Source of the DNA: an uncultured Oscillospiraceae bacterium
Lineage (GTDB): Bacteria > Bacillota > Clostridia > Oscillospirales > Ruminococcaceae
DNA: 17,976 nt
Reading direction: 5' to 3'
Assembly (NCBI GenBank): GCA_910579545.1
Contig: CAJTVI010000055.1
Span: forward strand, 1-17,976
Every line of letters starts with the position of its first letter. Position 1 is the first letter of the stretch. Both the position numbers and the translations under genes were made by a program. Of the stretch, positions 6,830 through 14,463 are shown in pieces. Under the pieces are notes generated by a model. It was not told the DNA's origin and searched no databases. It saw only the letters and a program-made list of their open reading frames with translations.

Positions 6830-7792
6830 ATGCCGCAAGTAATTACGATGGGCGAGACCATGGCCGTTTTTACCCCCTGCGCCAGCGGCCCGCTGCGGTA
6901 TGTGCAGGATTACCGCCTGCGCATTGCCGGGGCTGAGAGCAACACCGCCATTGGGCTGGCAAAGTTAGGGGTGGGCACGGCCTGGCTGAGCCGGCTGGGC
7001 GAGGATGAGTTTGGCCGCTTTGTGTGCAACCAGATCCGCGCCGAAGGGGTGGACTGCAGCCGGGTAACCTTTGACCCGGCCCACCGCACCGGGCTGATGA
7101 TCAAGGAGGCCGGCGCGGGCGAAACGCGGGTGTACTATTACCGCGAAAACAGCGCCGCCAGCTTTATGCAGCCGCAGGACCTGAACGAGGGGCTGTTTGC
7201 CGGCGCGGGGGCCGAAAAGCCCGGCATCCTGCACCTGACCGGCATTACCCCGGTGCTGAGCGAGGGCTGCCGGCAAACCCTGCTGGCGGCGGCAGCGATG
7301 GCAAGGCGGCACGGCCTTTTGCTGAGCTTTGACCCCAACATCCGCAAAAAGCTGTGGCGGGATACCGATTATTCGCCGCTGCTGCGCGACCTTGCCCTGC
7401 AAAGCGAGATCGTGCTGCTGGGGCTGGACGAGGCCGAAGCCCTGTTTGGGCTGCGGGAGCCAGACGCCATTTTTGACCGGCTTTTTGCGGACGGACGCGC
7501 CCGGTACGCCGCCATCAAAAATGGGGCGCAGGGCGCCTGGGCGGCAAGCGCCGAGCGCCGGCTGCGCCTGCCGCCCCACCCCTGCCGCTGCGTTGAGCCG
7601 ATCGGCGCGGGCGACGGCTTTAACGCGGGCTTTTTGGCCGGCATCCTGCAAACCGGCGATCTGGAGACTGCCGGCCGGATGGGCTGCGTGTGCGGCGCGC
7701 TGGCCACCCAGACCCCCGGCGACATTGAGGGCTACCCGGACGCCGCCCAGCTGCGCGCCGCCCTTGCCGGAAGCGGGACGGTTTACCGCTGA
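6830..7792 (+). CDS. kdgK: 2-keto-3-deoxy sugar-acid kinase (PfkB family)
   Basis: A 320-residue ribokinase/PfkB-family kinase. It shows the N-terminal substrate segment AGAESNTAIGLAKLG (33-47), SRLGEDEFGRF, FDPNIRKKLW (168-177), and the C-terminal GAGDGFNAGFLAGIL signature (259-273) with catalytic base D262 and the GAG anion hole. Such proteins phosphorylate 2-keto-3-deoxygluconate at C6. In this operon the more likely substrate is 2-keto-3-deoxygalactonate, made by the dehydratase encoded two genes downstream. It replaces the unrelated DgoK kinase of enterobacteria, so this is a non-orthologous solution. The ribosome-binding site GGAGG lies 6 bases before the ATG. The next gene begins 45 bases after its stop. 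Specificity for gluconate versus galactonate forms cannot be told from the sequence. Confidence 0.9.
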   Translation: MPQVITMGETMAVFTPCASGPLRYVQDYRLRIAGAESNTAIGLAKLGVGTAWLSRLGEDEFGRFVCNQIRAEGVDCSRVTFDPAHRTGLMIKEAGAGETRVYYYRENSAASFMQPQDLNEGLFAGAGAEKPGILHLTGITPVLSEGCRQTLLAAAAMARRHGLLLSFDPNIRKKLWRDTDYSPLLRDLALQSEIVLLGLDEAEALFGLREPDAIFDRLFADGRARYAAIKNGAQGAWAASAERRLRLPPHPCRCVEPIGAGDGFNAGFLAGILQTGDLETAGRMGCVCGALATQTPGDIEGYPDAAQLRAALAGSGTVYR

Positions 7793-7837
7793 CGCCGCAT
7801 CCGCCCCGCGCAAAACCTTTGGAAAGGAAGAACTGCC

Positions 7838-8464
7838 ATGGATATGTACGAGATCGTAAAACAAAACCCGCTGCTGGCCATTTTGCGCAACGTGCCGCTT
7901 GAGATGACCCTTGATTACACCGACGCGGTCGTGGCGGGCGGGGTGCGCTTTTTTGAGGTGGCGCTCAACAGCCCCCACGCGCTGGAGCAGATCGCCATGA
8001 TGCGCAAAAAATACGGCGAAAGCTGCCTGATCGGCGCGGGCACCGCCATTACGGTGGCCCGCGCGCGGGACGCGCTGGCCGCCGGCGCGCAGTTCCTTTT
8101 GACCCCCGGCACCCCGCTGGACGTGCTGGAATACTGCGCCGGCAACGACGTTTTGCTGCTGCCCGGCGTGCTGACCCCCTGCGACGTGGCCACCTGCCTG
8201 GAATTTGGGTTTAAGACCATGAAGCTTTTTCCGGCCGGGGCGATGCCGCGCGGCTATGTGCGGGACCTGAAAGGCCCGTTTGACGGCACAAACTATATGG
8301 CCATTGGCGGGGTGAGCCCAAACAACATTGGCGAATTTTTTGAGGCCGGCTGCATCGCGGCGGGCCTGGCCAGCAGCCTGATGCCCAAAGAGGCGGCGGC
8401 GCGCGGCGACTGGCAGGCGGCCGCGGACTATGTGCGCGCGCTGGCCGCCAAGGCCCACGCCTGA
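7838..8464 (+). CDS. kdgA: 2-dehydro-3-deoxy-6-phospho(galacto/gluco)nate aldolase
   Basis: A 208-residue class I aldolase of the KDPG/KHG family, cytoplasmic and usually trimeric. E40 in FFEVALNSP and the Schiff-base lysine K129 in TMKLFPAGAM match the catalytic pair E45/K133 of E. coli Eda. GAGTAITV (66-73), LLTPGTPLDV and LPGVLTPCDVATCLE are the other family landmarks. It splits the 6-phosphorylated 2-keto-3-deoxy acid into pyruvate and glyceraldehyde 3-phosphate. In this operon it takes the product of the kinase encoded just upstream. AAGGAAG precedes the ATG by 7 bases. An alternative ATG two codons later is possible. The gene for the dehydratase starts 40 bases downstream. Confidence 0.93.
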   Translation: MDMYEIVKQNPLLAILRNVPLEMTLDYTDAVVAGGVRFFEVALNSPHALEQIAMMRKKYGESCLIGAGTAITVARARDALAAGAQFLLTPGTPLDVLEYCAGNDVLLLPGVLTPCDVATCLEFGFKTMKLFPAGAMPRGYVRDLKGPFDGTNYMAIGGVSPNNIGEFFEAGCIAAGLASSLMPKEAAARGDWQAAADYVRALAAKAHA

Positions 8465-8504
8465 ACCAGGGCACCTATTTATACAAATAAGGAGCGGAGA
8501 TACG

Positions 8505-9653
8505 ATGAAAATTACCGAGGTAAACACCTATGCCGTGCGCCCCCGCTGGGGCTTTGTGGAAATCGTGACCGACGAGGGCCTGGCCGGCTGGGGCGAGGCG
8601 GTGCTGGAGGGCCACTGCGACACGGTGCTGGCCTGCGTGCACGAGATGGAAAGCTATCTGGTGGGGGCGGACCCAGCCCGCATCGAGGATCTGTGGACCA
8701 CCCTGTACCGCGCCGGCTTTTACCGGGGCGGCGGGGTGCTGATGAGCGCCATCTCGGGCATCGACCAGGCCCTGTGGGACATCAAGGGCAAAGCGCTGGG
8801 CGCGCCGGTGTACCAGCTGATGGGCGGCGCCTGCCGCGACCGGATGAAGGTGTACAGCTGGGTGGGCGGCGACCGGCCGACCGATGTGGGCGCGGCCGCG
8901 CTGGAGCGCAAAAAGGCCGGCTTTACCGCCATTAAGATGAACGCCACCGAGGAACTGCAGATGGTGGACAGCTACGACAAGATCGACGCGGTGCTGGAGC
9001 GGGTGGCCGCCATCCGGCAAAGCTGCGGCAAATACTTTGGCATCGCGATCGACTTCCACGGCCGGGTGCACAAGCCCATGGCCAAGATCCTGGCCAAAAA
9101 ACTCGAGGAGTTTGACCCGATGTTTTTGGAGGAGCCGGTCTTGTGCGAAAACATGGAGTGCTTCCCCGAGATCGCGGCGGCCTGCAACATCCCCATTGCC
9201 ACCGGCGAACGGCTGTACAGCCGGTACGATTTTAAGCGGCTGCTCAAAATTGGCGGGGTGGACATCATCCAGCCCGACCTGAGCCACGCGGGCGGCATTA
9301 CCGAGGTAAAAAAGATCGCCTCGATGGCCGAAGCCTTTGACGTGGCGCTGGCCCCCCACTGCCCGCTTGGGCCGATCGCGCTGGCCAGCTGCCTTAACCT
9401 GGACGCCACCTGCTACAACGCGGTGATCCAGGAGCAGAGCATCGGCATCCACTACAATGTGGGCAAAAGCGTGCTGGACTATGTAACCAACCCGGAGGAC
9501 TTTGCCTTTGTGGACGGCTGCGCCGCCCTGCCCCAAAAGCCGGGGCTTGGCGTGCAGGTAAACAAAGCGCTGGTGCAAAAGGAAAACGAGGCCCCGCACC
9601 ACTGGAAAAACCCGGTTTGGCGGCATGCCGACGGTTCGATCGCCGAGTGGTGA
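8505..9653 (+). CDS. dgoD: D-galactonate dehydratase
   Basis: A 382-residue enolase-superfamily enzyme, the same length as E. coli DgoD as I recall it. The metal ligands D183, E209 and E235 and the catalytic H185 and H285 fall at identical positions (IDFHG, FLEEPV, ATGER, LAPHCPLGP). Long stretches such as YRAGFYRGG, LMSAISGIDQALWDIKGK, YSWVGGDRP, QPDLSHAGGITE and VIQEQSIGIHYN also fit DgoD. It removes water from D-galactonate to give 2-dehydro-3-deoxy-D-galactonate, the first step of the De Ley-Doudoroff pathway. The ATG at 8505 follows AAGGAG and CGGAGA. The open frame begins further upstream, inside the aldolase gene, and that part is not used. It is the last gene of the operon, followed by a strong terminator. 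No galactonate transporter is encoded in the window. Confidence 0.96.
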   Translation: MKITEVNTYAVRPRWGFVEIVTDEGLAGWGEAVLEGHCDTVLACVHEMESYLVGADPARIEDLWTTLYRAGFYRGGGVLMSAISGIDQALWDIKGKALGAPVYQLMGGACRDRMKVYSWVGGDRPTDVGAAALERKKAGFTAIKMNATEELQMVDSYDKIDAVLERVAAIRQSCGKYFGIAIDFHGRVHKPMAKILAKKLEEFDPMFLEEPVLCENMECFPEIAAACNIPIATGERLYSRYDFKRLLKIGGVDIIQPDLSHAGGITEVKKIASMAEAFDVALAPHCPLGPIALASCLNLDATCYNAVIQEQSIGIHYNVGKSVLDYVTNPEDFAFVDGCAALPQKPGLGVQVNKALVQKENEAPHHWKNPVWRHADGSIAEW

Positions 9654-9662
9654 CCCCTTCTC

Positions 9663-9699
9663 CCCCGCCCGCGGCATTTTGCGGGCGGGGCCGTTTTTT
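9663..9699 (+). terminator. Intrinsic terminator of the galactonate operon
   Basis: A 10-bp perfect GC stem (9663-9672 with 9681-9690), an 8-base GGCATTTT loop and a T6 tract at 9694-9699, starting 9 bases after the dgoD stop. Confidence 0.92.
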
Positions 9700-9715
9700 G
9701 CCCAAACGGCGCGGA

Positions 9716-9811
9716 GCCCCCGCCCGCCGCCGCGCTTTTGCGCCGCGGCCAGCGGCACCGCCGCGGCGCACGCCCCCATAGGCCCCCGCCCGCCGCCGCG
9801 CTTTTGCGCCG
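9716..9811. repeat. Two perfect 30-bp direct repeats, 66 bp apart
   Basis: The same 30 bases occur at 9716-9745 and 9782-9811. Each copy ends in a small GCGC-TTTT-GCGC hairpin. They lie between the galactonate terminator and the helicase promoter. The origin may be a local duplication; the function is unknown. Confidence 0.7.
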
Positions 9812-9825
9812 GCTGCGGGCTTTTG

Positions 9826-9854
9826 TTGTTGGCCGGCGGGCGGTGTGCTATACT
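9826..9854 (+). promoter_or_regulatory. Promoter of the helicase-nuclease operon
   Basis: TTGTTG (9826-9831), 17 bases, then TATACT (9849-9854) with a TGC extension. Transcription would start about 9861, about 34 bases before the CTG at 9895. Confidence 0.65.
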
Positions 9855-9948
9855 ATAAGCGGCGATCAACGCAAAAAAGAGGGGGGCGGAAACCCTGGCC
9901 GCACACAAAGACCCGCAAAAACAGCAAAACCCGCAGGCCGGCGCGCCG

Positions 9949-12312
9949 GTGCGCGTTGGCATCCGGCAGCTGGTGGAGTTTATGCTGCGCACCGGCAGCA
10001 TCGACAGCCGCTTTACCGGCTTTGACCGGGCCAATGAGGGGGCGCGCATCCACCGCCGCCTGCAAAAGGCCGCCGGGCCGGGCTACGCGGCCGAGGTGTC
10101 CTTGCGGGCCGAGCGCGAGGCGGGCGGCCTTTGCTTTTTGCTGGAGGGCCGGGCGGACGGCGTCTTTACGGATACGGACGGGGCGACCGTGGTGGATGAG
10201 ATCAAGACCACCACCGTACCCAGCGAGGCCATCACCGCCGAGATGCAGCCGGTGCACTGGGCCCAGGGGCAGGTGTACGCCGCCATCCTGGCCGCCCAGC
10301 AGGGCCTTGCCGGGGTGCGGGTGCGGCTGACCTACTACCAGGTGGACGAGGAAAAGGCCCTGTATTTTACCCGCGATTTTTCGGCCGCCGGGCTGGAGGA
10401 ATTTTTGCAGGGCCTGCTGGCCGGCTACGCCCCCTGGGCGCGGCGGGCGGCCGAATGGAACGCCGCGCGGGACAAGAGCCTTGCGGCCCTCGCCTTCCCC
10501 TACCCCAGCTACCGGGCGGGGCAGCGGGCCATGGCGGGCGCGGCCTACAAAACCTTCCGGGAGGGCGGGCGGCTGCTCTGCCAGGCCCCCACCGGCATCG
10601 GCAAGACCATGGGCATGCTGTTTGCGGCCCTCAAGGCAATGGGCGGCGGGTACGGCCGGCGCATCTTTTACCTCACCGCCCGCACCACCGCCCGCGAGGC
10701 CGCCGAAAACGCCCTGGCCCGGCTGCGCGCGGCCGACGCCGGGCTGCGCCTGCGCTCGGTAAGCCTCACCGCCAAGGACAAGGCCTGCCTGTGCGAGCGG
10801 CGGGAGTGCACCCCCGAGCACTGCCCCTATGCCAGCGGCTATTACGACCGCATCAAGACCGCCCTTGATGACGCGCTGGCGCTGGACAGCTACACCCGCC
10901 CGGTGCTGGAGGCCCTTGCCAAAAAACACACCGTCTGCCCCTTTGAGCTGGGGCTGGACCTGGCGCTCTGGTGCGATGTGATCGTGGGGGACTACAACTA
11001 CCTGTTTGACCCGGTGGTGCGGCTGGCGCGGTTTTTTGAGGGGGGCAAAACCGGGCAGGAGCCGCTGTTTTTGGTGGACGAGGCCCACAACCTGCCCGCC
11101 CGCGCGCGGGAGATGTACTCGGCCAGCCTGGAAAAAGGGCAGCTGGCTGCGGCCAAAAAGGCGCTGGGCAAACAAAAAAGCCGGGCCAAAACCGCCCTTG
11201 GCAAGCTGAACGGGGCGTTTTTGGCCTGGCAAAAAGAGTGCGCCGGCGCGCCGGGCAGCACCCTGTTTTATGAAGAGGCGCAGGAGGAATTCAACCGGCT
11301 GCTGGCCCGCGCCGCCGCCCCTTTGGAGGACTGGCTGGACGAGCACCGGGAGGGCGAGGCCCACGACGCGGTGCTGGAGGCGTATTTTGCCCTGCGCGGC
11401 TACCTGCGCACCGCCGAGTGGTACGACGAGCGGTATGTGACCCAGGTAACCGCCCTTGGCCGGCAGGTGCGGGTAGAGCAGCTCTGCCTCGATCCCAGCC
11501 GGTTTGTGGACGCGAGCCTTGCCTTGGGCCGGGGGGCGGTGCTGTTCAGCGCAACGCTGGCCCCGCCGGGCTACTACAAGGACCTCTTGGGCTGCCAGGA
11601 CGCGCTGGCCGCCGCCCTGCCCAGCCCCTTTGCGGCAAAAAATCTCGGCCTTTACCGCGCGGGGGACGTGAGCACCAAATACCAGGACCGCACGGCCAGC
11701 TTAGGCCGCGTGGCGGACTACCTGTACGCCCTCGCGGCGGGCCGGCCGGGCAACTATCTGGCGTTTTTCCCCAGCTACGCCTACCTGCGGCAGGCCCACG
11801 AGGCCTTTTGCGAGCGCTGGCCGGACTTAGAGACCATCGCCCAGCAGCCCGGCATGACCGAAGAGGAAAAGGCGGGCTTTCTGGCCCGCTTTGCCGAGCG
11901 CCCGGCAAAGCCGCTTTTGGGCTTTGCGGTGCTGGGCGGGGTGTTTGGCGAGGGGGTGGACCTTGCCGGCAGCCGGCTGATCGGCGCGGCGGTGGTGGGG
12001 GTGGGCCTGCCCCAGGTAAACCCCTTGCAGGAGCTTTTGCGCGATTATTTTGAAAAGACCCGCGGCAGCGGCTTTGCCTACGCCTACCAATACCCCGGCA
12101 TGAACAAGGTTTTGCAGGCGGCGGGCCGGGTGATCCGCACCGCCAGCGACCGGGGCGTGGTGCTGCTGCTGGACGAGCGGTTTTGCCGGGGGGATTACCG
12201 GGCGCTCTTCCCCGCGCACTGGGCCCACTGCAAAACCGTGTACAGCCCCGGCGCGCTGGGGCAGGAGCTGACGGCGTTTTGGGAGCAAACGCCGGCCGAA
12301 GGGAGCGATTAA
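9949..12312 (+). CDS. Rad3/DinG-type DNA helicase fused to a RecB/Cas4-like nuclease domain
   Basis: A 787-residue protein counted from the GTG at 9949. Residues about 1-165 are a PD-(D/E)XK nuclease: H35 in EGARIH, D70 in EGRADG, E84 and K86 in DEIKTT, and the QGQVYAAIL helix (106-113). An XPD/DinG-like superfamily 2 helicase follows: Walker A PTGIGKT (214-220), an iron-sulfur cluster set from C280, C287, C292 and C330 (with C282 as an extra cysteine), DEAH at 377-380, GEGVDL at 667-672 and QAAGRVIR at 723-730. It probably acts in DNA repair or replication-fork processing. Homologues start close to the IRQLVEF segment, which fits GTG 9949, but no ribosome-binding site precedes that codon. 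The GAGGGGGG at 9879-9886 instead points to an in-frame CTG at 9895, which would add 18 residues. The start is therefore unsettled. The stop is 3 bases from the next gene. Confidence 0.9.
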   Translation: MRVGIRQLVEFMLRTGSIDSRFTGFDRANEGARIHRRLQKAAGPGYAAEVSLRAEREAGGLCFLLEGRADGVFTDTDGATVVDEIKTTTVPSEAITAEMQPVHWAQGQVYAAILAAQQGLAGVRVRLTYYQVDEEKALYFTRDFSAAGLEEFLQGLLAGYAPWARRAAEWNAARDKSLAALAFPYPSYRAGQRAMAGAAYKTFREGGRLLCQAPTGIGKTMGMLFAALKAMGGGYGRRIFYLTARTTAREAAENALARLRAADAGLRLRSVSLTAKDKACLCERRECTPEHCPYASGYYDRIKTALDDALALDSYTRPVLEALAKKHTVCPFELGLDLALWCDVIVGDYNYLFDPVVRLARFFEGGKTGQEPLFLVDEAHNLPARAREMYSASLEKGQLAAAKKALGKQKSRAKTALGKLNGAFLAWQKECAGAPGSTLFYEEAQEEFNRLLARAAAPLEDWLDEHREGEAHDAVLEAYFALRGYLRTAEWYDERYVTQVTALGRQVRVEQLCLDPSRFVDASLALGRGAVLFSATLAPPGYYKDLLGCQDALAAALPSPFAAKNLGLYRAGDVSTKYQDRTASLGRVADYLYALAAGRPGNYLAFFPSYAYLRQAHEAFCERWPDLETIAQQPGMTEEEKAGFLARFAERPAKPLLGFAVLGGVFGEGVDLAGSRLIGAAVVGVGLPQVNPLQELLRDYFEKTRGSGFAYAYQYPGMNKVLQAAGRVIRTASDRGVVLLLDERFCRGDYRALFPAHWAHCKTVYSPGALGQELTAFWEQTPAEGSD

Positions 12313-12315
12313 GCC

Positions 12316-12843
12316 ATGAAACGATGCGTACCGCGCACAGCCGACCGCGTTACCACCCTGCTGGCGGCCGCCGGGCTGGGGGCCGTGGGGGCGCTGGCCG
12401 CGCGCGAGGGGCTGCGCCAGGGGCAGCTTGACCTTGGCTGCCTTGTTACGGCGGCGCTGTTTGGCGGCATGGCGCTCTGGCTGGCTTGGCGCATGCTGCG
12501 CACGGCGGGCTGGGGCTTTTATTACGATGAGGAGCGGGTGGTGTTTGCCCTTTCGCGCAGCGACCGGCGGGAGTATCGCTGGGAAGAGCTGGCCGGCGCG
12601 GGGGTGCGCTTCGTGTTTGGCCCCACCGCGATGTACTTCCTTTTTGCGGACGGCAAGCGCATCAACCTTTTGCCCCGCATGGAGGGCTGCGACGCCTTTT
12701 TGACCACCCTGCGGCAAAAAGGGGTGCCGGCCGCCGGGGGCATCCATCCGGGCGGGTTGGGCGATCTGGGCGACCCGCCCACCGCCGCCCGCGTTTTTAC
12801 CGAGCTGTTTGGCGAGGAGTTTGGCAAGGGTGGGCACAGATAA
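12316..12843 (+). CDS. Small two-pass membrane protein with a PH-like cytoplasmic domain
   Basis: A 175-residue protein. Two hydrophobic helices are visible at about 15-30 and 41-60. A soluble part follows with alternating strands (WGFYYDEERVVFALSRSD, YRWEELAGAGVRFVFGPTAM, YFLFADGKRINLLPRMEGCD) resembling the bacterial PH-like domains attached to small membrane proteins. That assignment is by pattern only. Its ATG is 3 bases past the helicase stop, with GGGAG inside the helicase end as ribosome-binding site, so the two are translationally coupled. Function is unknown. The coupling may simply reflect operon packing and does not prove a role in DNA repair. Confidence 0.75.
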   Translation: MKRCVPRTADRVTTLLAAAGLGAVGALAAREGLRQGQLDLGCLVTAALFGGMALWLAWRMLRTAGWGFYYDEERVVFALSRSDRREYRWEELAGAGVRFVFGPTAMYFLFADGKRINLLPRMEGCDAFLTTLRQKGVPAAGGIHPGGLGDLGDPPTAARVFTELFGEEFGKGGHR

Positions 12844-12893
12844 AAAGGTCAAAAAGGCCCCTGCAAACCCTGACCAAGCGCGAGGTAGCCGGC

Positions 12894-12925
12894 TTTTGGC
12901 AAACGGCCTGCCAAAAAAATAAATT
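12894..12925 (+). promoter_or_regulatory. Possible promoter with overlapping dyad before the hydrolase gene
   Basis: TTGGCA (12896-12901), 18 bases, TAAATT (12920-12925) is a weak promoter. A TTTTGGCA/TGCCAAAA dyad (12894-12901 and 12909-12916) covers the -35 box and spacer and could be an operator. It has no U tract on the plus strand, so it is not a terminator of the preceding gene. Confidence 0.35.
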
Positions 12926-12946
12926 GAGATTTGCAGAGGTGGTATT

Positions 12947-13549
12947 TTGAAAAGAATCATTTTATATATCCATGGAAAAGATGGAAGTTATTTGGAAGCT
13001 GAACGGTACAAGAAAAATTGTCCGGGTTTCGACATAATCGGTATAGACTATCATGGCTATTTCCCGTGGATCGTACAAAACCAAATTCAAGCGGCTTATG
13101 ACCAAGTGCATGAAAGGTACGACTGTGTTTATTTGATTGCAAACAGTATAGGTGCTTATTTTGCAATGCACACATTGCAAAACTGCGATATTGCAAAGGC
13201 TTTATTTATATCGCCTGTACTTGACATGGAACGTCTTATATTGGACATGATGAGTTGGGCAAATGTATCAGAGAAGGATTTGCGTGAGAGAGGAGAAATC
13301 CCTACGGATTTTGGGGAAACATTATCCTGGAAATATTTATGCTTTGTTAGGGAAAATCCTATAACATGGAATGTTCCCACAGAAATTCTATATGCAGGAA
13401 ATGATAACCTTGTATCTCGCCAAACAGTAAACGAATTTATTTGTGATCACAACGCGCATCTTACTGTAATGGAAAACGGGGAGCATTGGTTTCATACAGA
13501 TGAACAGCTTTCCTATTTAGATGCCTGGATGAAAAAGGCAATAGAATAA
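12947..13549 (+). CDS. Alpha/beta hydrolase, probably horizontally acquired
   Basis: A 200-residue single-domain alpha/beta hydrolase. YIHGKDGS (7-14) forms the oxyanion region. The nucleophile elbow is ANSIGAYF with S67, where the usual first Gly of GxSxG is Ala. Catalytic D153 lies in YAGNDNLV and H180 in GEHWFH (H183 is an alternative). This is a complete Ser-Asp-His triad. The substrate is not evident; carboxylesterase or serine-hydrolase activity is likely. The start is TTG at 12947, preceded by AGAGGTGG; no early in-frame ATG exists. Its codons (ATA, TTA, AGA, AAA) and overall composition are far AT-richer than every neighbour, suggesting transfer from a low-GC Firmicute. A strong hairpin follows the stop. 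Confidence 0.82.
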   Translation: MKRIILYIHGKDGSYLEAERYKKNCPGFDIIGIDYHGYFPWIVQNQIQAAYDQVHERYDCVYLIANSIGAYFAMHTLQNCDIAKALFISPVLDMERLILDMMSWANVSEKDLRERGEIPTDFGETLSWKYLCFVRENPITWNVPTEILYAGNDNLVSRQTVNEFICDHNAHLTVMENGEHWFHTDEQLSYLDAWMKKAIE

Positions 13550-13559
13550 ATCCCGGTTT

Positions 13560-13597
13560 AGCGGGCAGCCATCCGCTGGCAGATGGCTGCCCGCTTT
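13560..13597 (+). terminator. Terminator hairpin after the hydrolase gene
   Basis: A 14-bp perfect stem (13560-13573 with 13582-13595) encloses an 8-base loop and is followed by TTTAAATATT. The T tract is short. It may also stop the converging leftward operon. Confidence 0.7.
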
Positions 13598-13696
13598 AAA
13601 TATTGTAACGAACGCTTTCAGCGGCGCCAAGCTTAAAAGTCGGGCCGTGAGCCTTCTTCCCCGAGCCGGTTGGTTTACAGCGCCGCAAGCCAGTAA

Positions 13697-13716
13697 TGCG
13701 CCGCCAGCGCGGCGCA
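13697..13716 (-). terminator. Hairpin just after the leftward operon
   Basis: TGCGCCGC/GCGGCGCA is an 8-bp perfect stem with a 4-base loop, 9 bases downstream of the stop of the last gene. No U tract follows, so termination is doubtful. Confidence 0.3.
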
Positions 13717-13725
13717 CCGGGGCCG

Positions 13726-14040
13726 CTAAGCAAACAGCACCGGCGGCAGGCCGTTTTCCGGCAGCAAAAACGCAAACACCGTAAAGCCCGCAAGGCCTAA
13801 GGTTACCAGCAGCAGGGCCAGCTTTGCCGCCAGCGGGGCCTTGTACCGGCGCGAAAACAGCCCCGCGTTCAGCACCAGCATCACGGCGCAGAGCACCGCG
13901 TCCAGGATAAAATTGATCCAGGCAGCCGCCTTTTGATTGCTCAAAAACCCCAGGGTGAAAAAGCCGAACAAAAACAGGCCGTAGCTGACGCAAAGCCAGC
14001 CGATCCGCCGTCTTGCCGCCGGGTTGTACCCTTTCAGCAT
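13726..14040 (-). CDS. Small three-helix membrane protein, unknown function
   Basis: A 104-residue protein with three predicted membrane helices (about 13-32, 41-61 and 70-92) and a basic N terminus (MLKGYNPAARRR). I recognise no family motif. AAAGGGGAG lies 7 bases before the ATG at 14040. It is the last gene of the leftward DUF2975/XRE/DUF4173 operon, 50 bases after the preceding gene. Confidence 0.75.
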   Translation of the reverse strand: MLKGYNPAARRRIGWLCVSYGLFLFGFFTLGFLSNQKAAAWINFILDAVLCAVMLVLNAGLFSRRYKAPLAAKLALLLVTLGLAGFTVFAFLLPENGLPPVLFA

Positions 14041-14090
14041 TCAAAAACTCCCCTTTCCGTTTGGTTCAGCGCACCGCAGGCCGGGCCGCC

Positions 14091-14432
14091 TCATGGCAGG
14101 GCCTCCCTCGGCCCGGGCCGTTCGGGGGCGGGCGGCTCCCCTGCCGCCATCGCATACGAGAGGGCCAGAAACGTGAGGTTCAGCAGCACCGCCATCACCA
14201 GCAGCACCACGCAGATGGCCAGCACCGCGTCGATGGTGTCCATGATGCCGCCCACGTCGCCGGCAAACAGCCGCCGGCGCACCGTGTACAGCTCCTGGAT
14301 CATGGCCGTGCCGCAAAAGAGCATGCTGCCCGCCGGAACAAGCCAGGGCCGCCGCATTTTGCCGCGGCTCAGCCGCCAGAGCCCGAACACCGGCAGCCCC
14401 AGGCAGAGCAGGATCGAAACGACCGGAATCAT
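14091..14432 (-). CDS. Small membrane protein, unknown function
   Basis: A 113-residue protein with three predicted membrane helices (about 3-18, 33-48 and 75-98), and a Pro/Glu-rich C-terminal tail (AAGEPPAPERPGPREALP). No family is recognised. The start at 14432 is fixed by AAGGAGG 8 bases upstream; the longer open frame overlaps the end of the DUF4173 gene without support. It begins 31 bases after the DUF4173 stop and appears cotranscribed. It could be a small partner subunit of the large membrane protein, but this is inference. Confidence 0.75.
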   Translation of the reverse strand: MIPVVSILLCLGLPVFGLWRLSRGKMRRPWLVPAGSMLFCGTAMIQELYTVRRRLFAGDVGGIMDTIDAVLAICVVLLVMAVLLNLTFLALSYAMAAGEPPAPERPGPREALP

Positions 14433-14463
14433 AACGCCATCCTCCTTTTTTACAGCGCGGGGT

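Noticed and set aside
6965..8527. 520-codon minus-strand frame opposite kdgK and kdgA
   Set aside because: It is antisense to well-supported enzymes in GC-rich DNA and has no family motif.
9716..9811. CRISPR-like reading of the two 30-bp repeats
   Set aside because: There are only two copies and one spacer-length gap, and no cas genes in the window.
8475..10049. 524-codon minus-strand frame opposite dgoD
   Set aside because: It is antisense to dgoD, whose catalytic residues are all in place, and it crosses a strong terminator and a promoter.
9853..11364. 503-codon minus-strand frame opposite the helicase
   Set aside because: Shadow frame; the plus strand shows every helicase and nuclease motif.
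12894..12916. Terminator for the helicase operon
   Set aside because: The dyad is followed by A residues on the plus strand, not T, so it cannot act as a rightward intrinsic terminator.
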